64,000 bases of DNA, from the NCBI GenBank assembly GCA_026770025.1, contig JAMXDE010000043.1:1-64000 (forward strand), written 5' to 3'. Positions within the stretch are counted from its first letter, which is position 1. Each line of letters starts with the position of its first letter. Shown here piece after piece: positions 39,471 to 51,117 of the stretch. This stretch comes from Craspedostauros australis. Taxonomy: Eukaryota > Bacillariophyta > Bacillariophyceae > Mastogloiales > Achnanthaceae. The notes beneath the pieces are model-generated. The model was not told the origin of the DNA. It saw only the letters and a list, made by a program, of their open reading frames with translations, and ran no database searches. The position numbers were made by a program, and so were the translations under genes.

Positions 39471-41716
39471 GCCGTACTGCGCGTTGACGGTTGCCTCGTT
39501 GCTTGATGTTTTGGTTGTTATTGATTCTTGTTGAATGTCTTGTTATATGTCAAGACTGCTGGGATGGATGACCGGGCGAGTGTGTTTCTAAGTTGTGAAG
39601 AAGAGTATTGTGATACAGTTTGTTGTGGATGCGCTCGCAAGTCCTCCGCGTTGATGAGAAATGCAAGAGCGGATTGTGGGGTATTGGGTGGTTCTATCCA
39701 GACGGCAGTGCGGAAAGGCAGCCGAGTATGACGCTGATGCGGTTGGCGTCGGTATTATGGTTGCCTGCTGGGCAGAGGTGTTGCAACAACGAGATGGTTG
39801 TTGCTTGTAGAACACGTATAATACATGCGAGTAAACGTGCCAATGCGCTTATGCCAGGCTGTCAACTCCTTCGTTGCTGAGCACAGGCGAATTCGTATTT
39901 TGGGTTGGACGTGGTCGTGAGTGTGGGCGGGACAGTGTTGGGTGATGTGTTTACTGGTGTAGGTTGGTCCATCCATCCGTCCATCCGTCCAACCATCCAT
40001 CGATCGGGTGTTGTTGTTGCTGTTGCTGTTGCTGTTGCTGCTGTGTCGTATGGTACCATACATACGAGTATGCAGAGTGTTCTATTCTCTAGCGAGAGAG
40101 AGAGAGAGAGTATGGACTTCCGTTGGATGATGATGGATGCTGCCGTGGCTTGTGATGTATGGCAGAGCTCTTGCATCAGTGGATGCCAAGTAATTGAATC
40201 CAAGCCAAGACGGCGCGATGTGGTGGTGCTGATTGTTGACCACTGATTGAGTGAAGAAGAGATGTGTTCAACAATTGGCACGTTGCTGGTGGTGGATGAA
40301 AAGAGTTGCGGAGCAGCGAAGCGGCCAGCTGCGGAACGCAATCGGCCCCGCTTTCTTTGAGCCGTGAGGAGAGAACGTCCTGGCAATGTCGAACCAGCAG
40401 CGCGCTGCGACAGATGGGACTGTGCGGGTGCCTTTCTCTTTCGTGGAGACCACGAAGGGCTTATTGTACTACTACTAAGTCGTACTCTCGCAGTGCTGAT
40501 GACAGGAGTTTCAAACAGCTGTCGAGCATCGTGCCTCCGGATACAGGTGGTTTCGTTGATGATTTCATTGTTGGTTTGCACTGGAGGGTGACATGTTTAC
40601 TGGTGTAAAATGGGGAAGCGCCAAAGAAACGCCCAACAGAGCGTGGCATTGGATGGAAACGTGAACTGGTGCGTTTGGTAATGATTCTGACGTCAGACAG
40701 TTGCGACATTCGACCTCGTGTTCCATGCCACTGCCCCTGAGAGGTAGATGACGTGGGACGTGTGCCCTTCCAGGTCACGAAAACGGTTTGCGCAACACAA
40801 ACATCAGCCGAGATGATTATTGTGCGCTTTGTCTGTGTCACTTTGTTGAAGGCAGATGCACATCGGTATACATGACATGCATCTCCTGGTGCCCACTTAA
40901 TGGGGTGACATCTTTGCTTCTGTACACTGAAACTCACGTCATCTTTGTGAATGTTCGACGAATTGTACCTGTTCCGGAAACACAGACAATCGTTTTACGC
41001 ACGCATGACGTTTGCTGACGCATGTGTTGCTCCTTCGCCTTGATTACAGGACTGATGCATGGTACTTCCTTAGGTTTAATTGAAGATGGGTGTTTGACTC
41101 GATGGACCATTTCTGTTCGGATTGAAGATTGGATCGCGGATTGTACTCACCAGACCTTGTTTCGGCCAATGAGAACGGTGCATGGCCGATCTGATTCTCA
41201 CGTGTTGTTTGTGCCGAGTGCGTGTCATGTCGGTGTTGTCCGATCGCCGACCACCGATGGCGCGCTGATTGTCGTGTTGTTTGTGCTGGTTCGACCCACT
41301 CGCGGCAACAAGACACAACGGAAGATGGGATGGCATCACATCAAGAGGGCGCATCCACACCCATCAACACACATCCACACGTATGGACTGTGATCTGGCT
41401 TGTATCTGAATCTTCAGACCCTCCGGATCAACTCCGGGCCAATCCCATTCAATTCAATCCAATTCAATCCAATTCGAACCAATCTACTCTGCTCTACTCT
41501 GCTCTGCTGGAATCGTTGAGAGAGAACCCTGCCATTCCGCAAGTACTGATACTCCATTCCTCCCATCGACCCTATTTGCAGATATAGGTGCCGATCTTTC
41601 TGCTTCTGCTTCTGTTCCTGCTTCTAATTCCACTTCGAACACTCCGCAGCTACGAGCACGTACTCTAGATCGTTCTAATAGCTCGGACAGGAAGCAAGGA
41701 CCCACATCGAACCACC
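39471..41716. other. Intergenic between divergent HSF and SQD2 genes
   Basis: It should hold both promoters. A GTT/GCT run is at about 40010-40042 and a GA tract at about 40094-40110. The frame on the minus strand at 39862-40581 is open for 239 codons but is low complexity and carries the microsatellite, so I do not call it. No RNA gene was recognised. Confidence 0.45.
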
Positions 41717-43659
41717 ATGGGCCGCGTTACGCGCTGCGATGCATCGGATGGTGCTGCGATGGCCATGTCCATCATGTCGACGGCCTTCGTTGTCATGCTT
41801 GCCATCGCATCGTCGCCCACCTGCGATGCATTCGAAACCGCGGGACGGGCGGCCTTCAACTCTCCCCTCTTCCGCAAGCAACCATCGGCATCGGCGCTAT
41901 TCTCGACGGCCAGCGACAAAGCGCCGAAGCTGCGAATCATGCCACCGCGCAAGGTCGTGCTCATGGTCGAACCGACTCCCTTCACGCATGTCAGCGGCTA
42001 CGCCAACCGCTTCAACGAGATGCTCAAATTCATGAAGAAGGCGGAGGATAGCTTCAGCGTCTTGACGGTGGACAGCATGACGCCAGCCAAAGACCTACCC
42101 AACGAAGTCTTCGGCTATCCCATCCAGCACACCCTGGGCTTCACCTTTCCTCTCTACAACCAGATCAGCCTCACGTTGGATGTGCCGGAATTGAAGGGCG
42201 CCACCATGTTGGAACGCAATCGGCCGGAATTGATCCATGTCAGCAGTCCGTAAGTTGGTTGGGATGCACGCATTCTTTCGTACTCTTTCCAGGGAGGCTC
42301 TCCAGAGTGTCTCTCTAGAGAGTCTTCCAGAGAGACAACAGGAATGGTATCTTGCATGGTGCATGTCACATCTTGTATATTGGAGAGAATGGGTGTTGGC
42401 ATTGTCATTGGTGTTGGTGTTGATGTTGATGTTGGCAGGAGATGATATTTGAGTGCAATGCTCTGCTCTGCTCTACTTTGCTCTGTTTTGCTCTGTTCTC
42501 ACTGGAAAGAGACAGACAGACACACAGAGAGAGAGAGAGAGAGAGAGAGTACTTACAATGTGCCATGTACTATCGAGAGATGGCGGTGGTGATTGTGCAT
42601 TGATCCAACCAAATATCTGACCCTTTTCGCCTCGCTCTACCCTCCTCGATTCGATCGAACCAACCAATTCTCCTACACTCTATATGCAGTGGGTTCATCG
42701 TGTACCCGGCATTGCTGTACGCCCGCGCCTTCCAAATCCCCATCATCATGAGCTACCACACCCACCTGCCATCGTACGCTAAAAACTACCTCTCCTTCCT
42801 GCCGTTCATGGAGCAGTTCGCTTGGTTCCTCCTCCGCGTGGCCCACAAACGCGCCGATCTCACCGTCGTCACGAGCCCGCAGATGAAGGCCGAGCTCGAG
42901 GCCAACGGCATCCCGCGCGTCGACGTCTGGCGCAAGGGTATCGACACGGAACGCTTCAACCCGACCTTCCGCTCCGCAGACATGCGCAACCAGATGACGG
43001 ACAACAACCCCGACGACTTCCTCCTCATCTACGTGGGACGCCTCGGCGGAGAGAAGAGGCTCAAGGACATCCGGCCCATGCTCGAGAAGATTCCCAACGC
43101 GCGCCTCTGCATCGTCGGCAAGGGACCCCAGATGAAGGAGCTGCAGGAGTACTTCAAGGACACCAAAACCAAGTTCATGGGACAGATGTCGGGTGACGCT
43201 CTGTCGCAGGTGTTCGCCTCGGCCGACGTCTTCTGCATGCCCAGCGATTCCGAGACGTTGGGCTTCGTGGTGCTGGAGAGCATGGCCAGCGGCGTCCCCG
43301 TCGTGGGTGCCAACGCCGGCGGTATCCCCAGCATCATCAATGACGGCACGGACGGATTCCTGGTGGAGCCCGGTGACACGGACGGCTTCGTGCAGCGGCT
43401 GAACCAGCTGCAGGATGACGAGTTCCGCGATCAGATGGGAAAGAACGCGCGCGCGGAGGCCGAGAAATGGGGCTGGGAGGCGGCGACGGCGATGCTGCGC
43501 AACGTGCAGTACGAGAAGGCCATCCTCAACGCGCAATCCAGGATAAGCAGCGGGATGGGACGGCCCGGCACGACGCACTTTTGGCGTTGCATCGGATGGA
43601 AGTTCCATCGGCTGTGGCTGCGGCTGACCGGTCAGTGGAAGAAGGATTGGAAGAACTGA
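41717..43659 (+). CDS. SQD2: Sulfoquinovosyldiacylglycerol synthase, two exons
   Basis: Exon 1 41717-42249, intron 42250-42689 (GTAAGT...TGCAG), exon 2 42690-43659; 500 aa. The enzyme transfers sulfoquinovose from UDP-sulfoquinovose to diacylglycerol, the last step of sulfolipid synthesis at plastid membranes. The sequence is a GT-B, family 4 glycosyltransferase: N-terminal KVVLMVEPTPFTHVSGYANRF, the SQD2-like HTLGFTFPLYNQISLTLD segment, SYHTHLPSYAKNY, IYVGRLGGEKRL, and the E-x7-E nucleotide-sugar motif at E366/E374 (SETLGFVVLE). The pre-sequence has a hydrophobic signal peptide (about 15-36) and the diatom plastid motif with cleavage before Phe39 (CDA|FETAG), as expected for import through four membranes. 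Met15 or Met17 are possible alternative starts. The gene converges on the b5 gene (359 bp between stops). Confidence 0.95.
42525..42549. repeat. (GA)n microsatellite inside the SQD2 intron
   Basis: About 12 GA units lie in the 440-bp intron, which also has short TCTGGAGAGT / TCTAGAGAGT repeats near 42300-42335. Confidence 0.9.
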
Positions 43660-44018
43660 GGCAGCAAGCAGCAATGAATGGTGTACCATCCATATCTTTG
43701 CCGTTTGAAGTGTTCGCCGAAGTGTCTGCAGTGAGTGCATCAGATTGCTGCGCAGTGTGCGAAGCAATGCACGGAATCGTATTATACGAGTAAGCGAAGT
43801 TTAGAGATTTACAGTTAATTTCGGACTTCACTTTCGTTGTGCATTGCGTACTGTGCATTGCGTACTGCGTATGGTGTGGTATGATGCCTTCCTACTTCAT
43901 GGCGCACGTCCCATACGAGTACTCCATTGACCATTCAATGATCATTCAATGGCAGCCAGAGCAGTAGTCGTATCATCATCATCAGCAGCAGTAGCAGCAG
44001 CATCGTGACTAATGATTT

Positions 44019-44822
44019 CTATGGCGGTGGCGGCAAGAAAAGATCTTCCTCCTCTTCATCATCGTCATCATCGTCATCGCCGCCTCCCAACGCCAACACG
44101 GAGGACGACAATGCCTTCCCATTCGGCCTTGTCGGCACCCTGGGCGCGTTGGGCAAGTTGGCCGTCCCCGTGGGTATGACGGGCGACGCCATGCCTGCAG
44201 CCTGCCGCTGCGCCAGATCGCTGTTGATGGGCTTGGCCAGCACGCCGATCATCAGGGGACCGATGAGTCCGTCAATATTGACCCATCGATGGTATTTGTC
44301 GAACAGCGCCGTGCCGTCCTTGCCCAGCAACCCCTTGAGGATGCGCACGCCGCCGGGATGATAATGCAGATACGGACCGATGTTGTAGACGCGACCGCGC
44401 AGCACCATCCATCCGTCGTACTCCTTGTTGTGCTGCTTGACTTCGGCCAGCGTGATGTCGCGTCTCAGTGGCTGTCCCTTGCGCTGCGCGAGGTCCTTGG
44501 ATTTGAGCAGCAGACGCTTCCAATCATGCAGCCCGTAGCCCTTCTTCAATCCGCGGTCGCGCACATTGACGGCCGTCTTGCGTGAGGACGACGATCGCAC
44601 GGGATTGGCGCTTGGCTGTTTGAATCTGCGCGGTGGCGGCATGGTGGTGTCGTTCATGTGGCGTTCTTCCGATGCGGCCGTGGATGGTGCTGGCATGATC
44701 CTGCTCTTTGTCGTTTCATTCGTTCCATTCGCTGCATTCATTGCGCCTGTATCTGTATTGGAGCTGCTTGATGCAGCTGAGGGCCTCGGAGGAGGCGGTG
44801 GCATCAATGCGGAGTCGTCCAT
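44019..44822 (-). CDS. Cytochrome b5 heme-binding domain protein (NCB5OR N-terminal type)
   Basis: First ATG at 44822, 267 aa. Residues about 97-195 match the b5 domain found at the N-terminus of NCB5OR/CYB5R4: GLHDWKRL...KDL, then ITLAEVKQHN...DGWMVLRGRVYNIGPYLHYHPGG (axial His155) and DKYHRWVN (second axial His178). Unlike full NCB5OR there is no CS domain and no FAD/NADH reductase module, so it must receive electrons from a separate reductase. Long disordered N-terminus (Pro, Ser, Thr) and an Asp/Glu run plus Pro tail at the C-terminus; no membrane segment, so soluble. A tail-anchored flavodoxin-domain gene is divergent, 681 bp away. Confidence 0.88.
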   Translation of the reverse strand: MDDSALMPPPPPRPSAASSSSNTDTGAMNAANGTNETTKSRIMPAPSTAASEERHMNDTTMPPPRRFKQPSANPVRSSSSRKTAVNVRDRGLKKGYGLHDWKRLLLKSKDLAQRKGQPLRRDITLAEVKQHNKEYDGWMVLRGRVYNIGPYLHYHPGGVRILKGLLGKDGTALFDKYHRWVNIDGLIGPLMIGVLAKPINSDLAQRQAAGMASPVIPTGTANLPNAPRVPTRPNGKALSSSVLALGGGDDDDDDDEEEEDLFLPPPP

Positions 44823-45503
44823 CTTCTCAGGACCTTCTTTGTCTGTCCTCTCTGCTTTTCCTTGTACCAATGTATTGCAATATAAAACTAGAATAGAATA
44901 TATTATTCTATTCTAATATGTACAAATTGAAATGTAGTGCACAATATTGTACTTCTGCGTACTGTCCGGAAGTGCACCTAATCCAGAGAGTATTCTTGTT
45001 CGATACAATGCAACTCTTTCAGGAAGACTATTATCTTGCTCTGTCGGTATGTGTACGGCGCGCTCTTGTGATTGTTTTCTTGGTTTCTTGGTCTGTGGGG
45101 TTTGGCGGGGTTGTTGTTGGTTTTGTTGTTGTTGTTGTTGGCGGTTCGATCCTGTTCTCTGAATGATACCACGCTTTCGCTATACTGCATGTGTAGTACC
45201 TTCGTCAAGCGAATGACACACAAGAAAGACAAATGTCCAAGGATGCGACAAATCCACACCAGAACGCAAATGCTTACGTGGGTCATTCTCTGACCAACAG
45301 GGAGGCACACAACACCTCTTGTCGCTGCTTGGTCATCACATCTTCATCTCCACAGCCATAGCCATAGCCATCACCATAACCATCACCATCACCATCGCTA
45401 TTGTGGGGATCGTTATCGCAACCCATCGATCCATTTCATCACCACTCACAGAATCAGCATCACTCACAGCATCACTCACAGTGCTATCGACAACACCGAC
45501 AAC
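44823..45503. promoter_or_regulatory. Shared intergenic region of divergent b5 and flavodoxin genes
   Basis: This 681-bp region lies between two divergently oriented start codons and must contain both promoters. There is an AT-rich palindromic stretch at about 44896-44918 (AGAATATATTATTCT) near the b5 leader and a CATAGCCAT/CACCAT repeat (about 45353-45405) upstream of the flavodoxin start. No specific factor site is recognised. Confidence 0.45.
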
Positions 45504-46271
45504 ATGACAAGCACCGCCACAGACGACAACAACACCGTCCCCGTGTACGTGCTGTACGGTTCCCAGACGGGCAACTGCGAACAGCACGCCATCGACTTCT
45601 GCGGATACTTCAAGGACGAGGCCAAGAAGCTCGGCAGCGACCACACCCTCGACACGCACCACCTGCAGCTCGATGACTTCCTCGAGATGCAATTCGCCGA
45701 CTTCCCCAAGACGGGAGCCCTGCTCGTCATCTTCGTCAGCAGCTACGGCGTCGGCCAGGCTCCGCTGGGTGCCTACCGATTCCGCGATGTCTGCGACCAG
45801 TGGAACGAAAGCGCCGCGACCGGACAGCCGATGAAGGGACTGCACTACGCCATGTGCGGTTTGGGCGACAGCATGTACCCCACCTTCTTCCAGAATCCCA
45901 CGGAAATCGATCTCGCCCTCACCAAGGTGGGCGCCAAGCGCATCGGTGCGCTGGGCAAGGCCGACGCCAGCCAGTCCGGCGACGATGCGCAGGACAAGGT
46001 CGTGCAGCGCTGGCGCAAGGCGATCGTCAAGCCCCTGCTCGATGCCATCCCGGACATCCGCGCCGTCACGCCGCAGCGGCTCAAGGAGATGCAGCAATGC
46101 GTCATGGAGATCGTGGTGAGGCTCGATCCCGAGATCGAGCTCCCCGACGGTCTCGACATTCCCAATGCACCCACCAAGTCGAAGGGCGGCATGTCGCAGA
46201 CTCTCCTGCTGGCGGGCGGCGCCATCGCGGTGGGTACTGCGGCCATGGCTCTGTCCAGCACGTCGCAGTAA
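45504..46271 (+). CDS. Tail-anchored flavodoxin-domain protein
   Basis: ATG at 45504; 255 aa. The N-terminal domain is flavodoxin-like: LYGSQTGNCEQHA (residues 17-29) is the FMN phosphate loop, followed by VIFVSSYGVGQAP for the second FMN loop and YAMCGLGDSMYPTFFQNP for the third, as in diflavin reductases. The FAD/NADPH reductase half is absent. Near the C-terminus a single hydrophobic stretch (about 233-250, LLLAGGAIAVGTAAMAL) followed by five residues looks like a tail anchor, so the FMN domain should face the cytosol on an organelle or ER surface. Likely an electron carrier; its divergent neighbour is a b5 protein, a plausible partner. Could also be a degraded diflavin reductase, but the intact frame and TM argue against this. 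Confidence 0.87.
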   Translation: MTSTATDDNNTVPVYVLYGSQTGNCEQHAIDFCGYFKDEAKKLGSDHTLDTHHLQLDDFLEMQFADFPKTGALLVIFVSSYGVGQAPLGAYRFRDVCDQWNESAATGQPMKGLHYAMCGLGDSMYPTFFQNPTEIDLALTKVGAKRIGALGKADASQSGDDAQDKVVQRWRKAIVKPLLDAIPDIRAVTPQRLKEMQQCVMEIVVRLDPEIELPDGLDIPNAPTKSKGGMSQTLLLAGGAIAVGTAAMALSSTSQ

Positions 46272-49200
46272 CCAACGCTCTCCGGAGAGGATTGGTGCTT
46301 TGTAGTTGGCGTGAAACTCGGGATTCAACCCATTCACGTATGGTCCGTGAGAGAAACAGTTGTTCGTGATCTTCATTCGTCCGATAACGTGTTTGTCACC
46401 TTTCGTTCGCCTATTGTTCATCAATCTACAATGCAACATTGGGTCTAGAGAGAGAGAGAGAGACAGGATGGACTCCCGTTCTTACAGCGTGTCACTCCCC
46501 CAGACCAACTCCGCCACGCGCCACCTAAAACGTTCCAAGGCTTCACGCCATCGCGAACATCCCAATCGCACATGAAACACGCTTCCAGGTACGCCAGACT
46601 GACATAGTCGGGTTCAATGCAGCTTTCACCTGAGTGTATTGGCAATCATCCACTCGCACCCGTGTGCGAGTATTGCGCGGTACCCCAGCAGAGAGAAGAG
46701 GACAGCGGATGCTGTTTGATGGGGGTGAATTGGCACCGTCCCCATGCCATACCATGCATCGAGGAAGATGGTAATGAGGATGAAGCCAACCTGCGAGGCA
46801 TCGCATCGTCACAGCGACGCTCCGTGCAAAGAAGGAACCGATTAGCTTGTATTCTACCAGCTATTTACTTGTACGGCGAAGAACGCCAATTTGTGCACTC
46901 CAGAGTCGACTGCTCCTAAGCAATGTTCCCCATGTCCCGAGTTGTTGGTTTGCTCGCTGGCTCGCTTGCCGTTACATCCTTTCTTCACTTCTTCGCTTCT
47001 GTTGCTGATGGATGAAGTGGTGTCACCCCAAAGTCTTCCGAGAAGTCACCACGATTACTGTTGATGCGAGTATTGCACCCTCCCATCCCTTCTTGCAACC
47101 GGAGGCGACGGGAACAATTTGCCTTTTGAGTGTACAATACTCCAGAGAGGTACTCTTGCCGCACTCGTAGGTATGAAACGAGCAAATTGACCTTCTGCTC
47201 CAAACACTCTTACAGGTGCCCAAATCCGACCTCGTCGTATTGCATTTTCCTTCACGCTCTGACTCCAGAGAGAGAGTTGCGTTGCTGTGAAGGGATTCCA
47301 TCGAAGTGCGGCAGAACGGCTCTCAAGATGCTTGTCGGCGTGGTAATGTACTGCAGCGGAGGTAGGCCATGGTGGGAGGGTTGATAGGTCACACATTCGG
47401 TGGCAGCACATCGAAAACTTTGCATTTGCATCTTGCATTTGCATTTGCGTAGCGGGACCACGCGGACATGGGGAGTGACGATCTGCAAGGAACAGCATGC
47501 TTCATTCATGTTGGTGTTGAAGTCCAAGGGGGCCATTCTCTGTGAACCGCAAGCGCTATCCGGAGTGGCCATTGCCTTGACCATGTGATCGGATGCGATC
47601 AACATGTAAGAAAAAAAAACACACTGCGAAGAAACGATTCGTTGGATGAGAGCGCAAAAGGGCGCCAAGCGACCAATAGAGATGCACACACTTCAGATGG
47701 GCAGATGGGCAGATAGACAGATGGATAGAGAGACAAGTAAACCGAGGGCATTACCATGTGCCGGACGCGCGAGGGCAACGCTTTGTCGACAAGGGGTTTC
47801 GACCTTGCAAGCGAATTTGCGCTGCGTCGGACACCTGGAATGGTTCGGATCGGAAGAAGAGAAAGCAGAAACGCTTCGCGTCAACATTCAAACGACGGTA
47901 AGTCGTTGGTTTTCATACGCACTCCTTCCTGTCTGGTACGACTATGGTACGAGTAGTGCAGTAGCGCAGTGGCGCAGCCTCCCATTTTGGACGTCGCAGG
48001 CCGTGAACTGCCCATCGCACAGGTGGTCTCGAATTAGTTCAAAACGTGAGGCCATGTTGACGCCACAGTCGATCCCTGCACCAAGCCAAACGGACACGCC
48101 GCCTCCTCTCACCATGTGACGTTGATGGTGGGTTATGTGTGATGAGGAACCGCTGCCCAAAGAAGAAGAACCAACGTGTGCGTTTGTGGGATGTGACTCC
48201 GCTCAACCTGTGCCTCGAGAAGGCAGAACCGCCTTCCTTCATCTCGCTGAACCATTCCCTGACGATAAAACAAGACAAGACTTCAACAAGGCTGGGACCA
48301 GGCTGTTGCGGATGTTGCGCTTTGTGGGAATCGTCCCAATCCAGACCAACTGGGAACCGACAATCGCAGCGTGTTCAGTACAGGTCGTTGCCCATCACGT
48401 TTGCAACAGGAGAGACGCTCGGGAAAATGAAGCACATCCACGAATTGGCTTTGTCCGTCACCCATGTCCAGGTTGTTCCTTGGTGCTCCCAAAGGACTAT
48501 TTTTCCTCTGCACAACTTCGCATCGTGTCTGGATTTGTCGTTTCTGTTCGACAAATTGTGTTGGCGCTGTCCTGTGCTTCAATTTGTTCTGCTCCTTGTT
48601 GCGGACCACGCCTGTGATGGGTGAAACCAAACCTGCTTAGGCACAGCACAACAGCATCCACGACCACTCCGTTGTCATGTGACCACTGGTGCGGTACCAA
48701 GGGTGGAACAATCCCCCGCTGCTCTGCGACCGCGAGGGCGAGTCTGAGGAACCACAAACCGCAACACGCGTCGTGTCTGGACGAAAACACAGCGTTGATG
48801 ATGTGGAAGTTCTGGGTTCTGGGTTGGTTGACTCGATGTTGCGTTGATTTTTGCCATCGGGGAGCGAGGAAGAGGAAGGTCACGACGTGACAACACTGAG
48901 ACATGCCATGTTTCTTCCACACAGCAAGCATCGCATTAGCGCGAACGCTTCGCGGCAACTCTCACACGCCACAACAAAGTCCTACTTCCAGAAACGCAAC
49001 CATTCCGCCGAAAGCGAAGAAGTCGGAATGTCAACATCTTGTACTCGGAGTACACGAGCCAGTCCTCACCCATCACTCATCCAAGGTTCTCTCGCTCCCC
49101 CCTGCCAATTTCTTCATGTTTCCGACCATCACATCCCCCACCACCATTCCGTGCCATCCTTTCGGCAGTCTGTAAGGCTAAGTACTGTGGCAAGTTTCCG

Positions 49201-51117
49201 TCGTGAAGGAAGAAACGCGGACACGACCTGTGGCTTTGCGCATGGACAAGTTCATGATGGCATGCACCGAGGTGTCAGACTATGGATGAAATCGAGTCTC
49301 CAGCCATGCGCATGCATGTCAGCTCGACTGTGGGCGACCGTTAGTGGGTGGGCAGTTGCATAACTTGTAGTTGTTCTGCGCGAAAGATTGGAAGACTGGT
49401 TGGGAGGGCCGAACGCGGGGTGATCGCTCATTGGTGGTTGGTAATACTCTGGGCATGAACAAATCACGTACGCGTAGGCCTGGTGTGGCATGACATGATG
49501 CTTGTGCAAGTTGGCGTGACATCTCATTGGAACTTCTCACTCCTTTCGCGAAGCTCGTTCTGTGGAACCATGTGGGAGGCGAAGTTTGTGAAGGAAGCAC
49601 CATACTAGACTACTCTACTTTCACTGGTGCAGCGACGCATGGCATAGTCGTGCAAAGGGGAGTGCGTGTCAGCGGCTTTTCACGGTTTCGTAGACCAATC
49701 ACCAAAGAGGGACATTCACGAGAACCACAGTCACATCTGCGGCCACAGCCGCGATCATGATCACGATCACAACTGTCACCACAGTCACCGCACCAGCGGC
49801 ACAGCCACAACTGCGATCACGGCAACAGCGAGGAGTGATATCGTACCATGCATTGCATTTGTTTGATGCCACCCACTGGCGACGATTCCGGATCGCCAGA
49901 CTCCCACCAGTCTCTCACAACAAGAGAGCCGTTGTTGGTCTGCAATTGGCTGCATCCATTCCGTTCGCTCCAAAGACCGATACGGAAGCAATTTGTGTGA
50001 TGTCTTCATCCCTGTTCTCCATCAATGCCACACTCGCACAGTTGCACTCGTGCGATCGCCTGTGTTGTTGCCGTTGCCTTTGTGGAAGCGGAGATTGGGA
50101 ATCAGAGATGACACCACAAAGCAGAGGGGGCGTATTGAGATGCAGAGGGACAAACACACATAGCGCATGGAGTTGCATTCCTCGACCTTGGGTCGTGTCG
50201 TACCACATTGCTGTGCCATTGCACCCGAGTAGAGTATATATGAGTACTGTGCCCAAGATGTTACGAAGTTTACCAGAGTGGTTGTCCGTCAAGCCAGAAA
50301 CATCTATGCGGCGAGGTTTCCTGAATGCCGATGGGAGATGCACGCAAGATGTTGCTGTGGAGATGCATTTCGAGCTGCTTCGCGAACAGAGGACGGCAGA
50401 GCAGGATAATCCTATCCACACTGCGCTCCGTTCAAATGTACCAGCACCCTCTCCTGTTTTGGACGGAGAGACATGGAGCGGGCGGAAACAACCCATCGTT
50501 GGAGTCCTTAATAATAGAGTAAGTACCGTGACGCTGCTGCTCGTGTTTATGTAATAATATATAATATTGTATATCTCAGAGTATGTGTACTATCTTGGTA
50601 GAAGTGCAGGCATGTCGTTTGTTTGTATCAATACATGTATCCATAGAGCACCGCCATTGCCGTCATAGTTACCGTGGCCGCCGCGGTCGGCGCTGTCGTC
50701 AGCTGTCTTGCTTGGGCTCTTTTGTCGTTGGCCTGAAGCGTCCATCCACCCCACACCACGCGTCGCCGCTTTGGTCTCTTGCCACCCACCTCGGCGACAT
50801 TCCATTCCGTCTAGCTCCGGCATTCCCCGACGGAGCAAGGAGCAGGAAGCTCACGATGATTGATTGAGGAGTGGGGTCGCACGCAACGGCTCTGATTCGA
50901 TTGGCTTTGGCAACCCGCCGACATCGCCAAGAAACTCCATTTCGACACAAGGCTTGTGTGCCCGGAGGTTGGTTTGAGGTTCCGGATGGTGTCCGTGATG
51001 TCTTCTTTGCAAAGTACTGACTGTGGGGTAGTGCGCACCCTCACCCTTGTGTGGCATTCTCTCCTTCCTGATATCGTGCCAAGTCACACTTTTACGTATG
51101 CCACACGTACGTATGTA
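46272..51117. other. 4.8-kb region without a convincing gene
   Basis: Many short overlapping frames occur on both strands but none has domain motifs, a consistent codon pattern or plausible splice links. Seen here: a GA tract (46447-46464), an A-run near 47610, a CACAGTCAC-type His-coding repeat (about 49720-49800) and several CGAGTA / GTACTC words (46665, 47065, 47947, 49036, 50230). It could be decayed repeat DNA or hold noncoding transcripts. Confidence 0.4.

Noticed and set aside
39862..40581. 239-codon minus-strand frame near the HSF gene
   Set aside because: It consists largely of microsatellite-derived Thr/Ala and Ser/Leu runs, without splice links to HSF or SQD2.
42673..43767. 364-codon minus-strand open frame
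   Set aside because: It is exactly antisense to SQD2 exon 2; GC-rich third positions of the real gene keep it open.
45336..46439. 367-codon minus-strand open frame
   Set aside because: It is antisense to the flavodoxin-domain gene, which has clear motifs.
49757..50554. 265-codon plus-strand frame
   Set aside because: It overlaps a 193-codon minus-strand frame, includes a His/Thr-type repeat and has no domain-like features or neighbours to support it.
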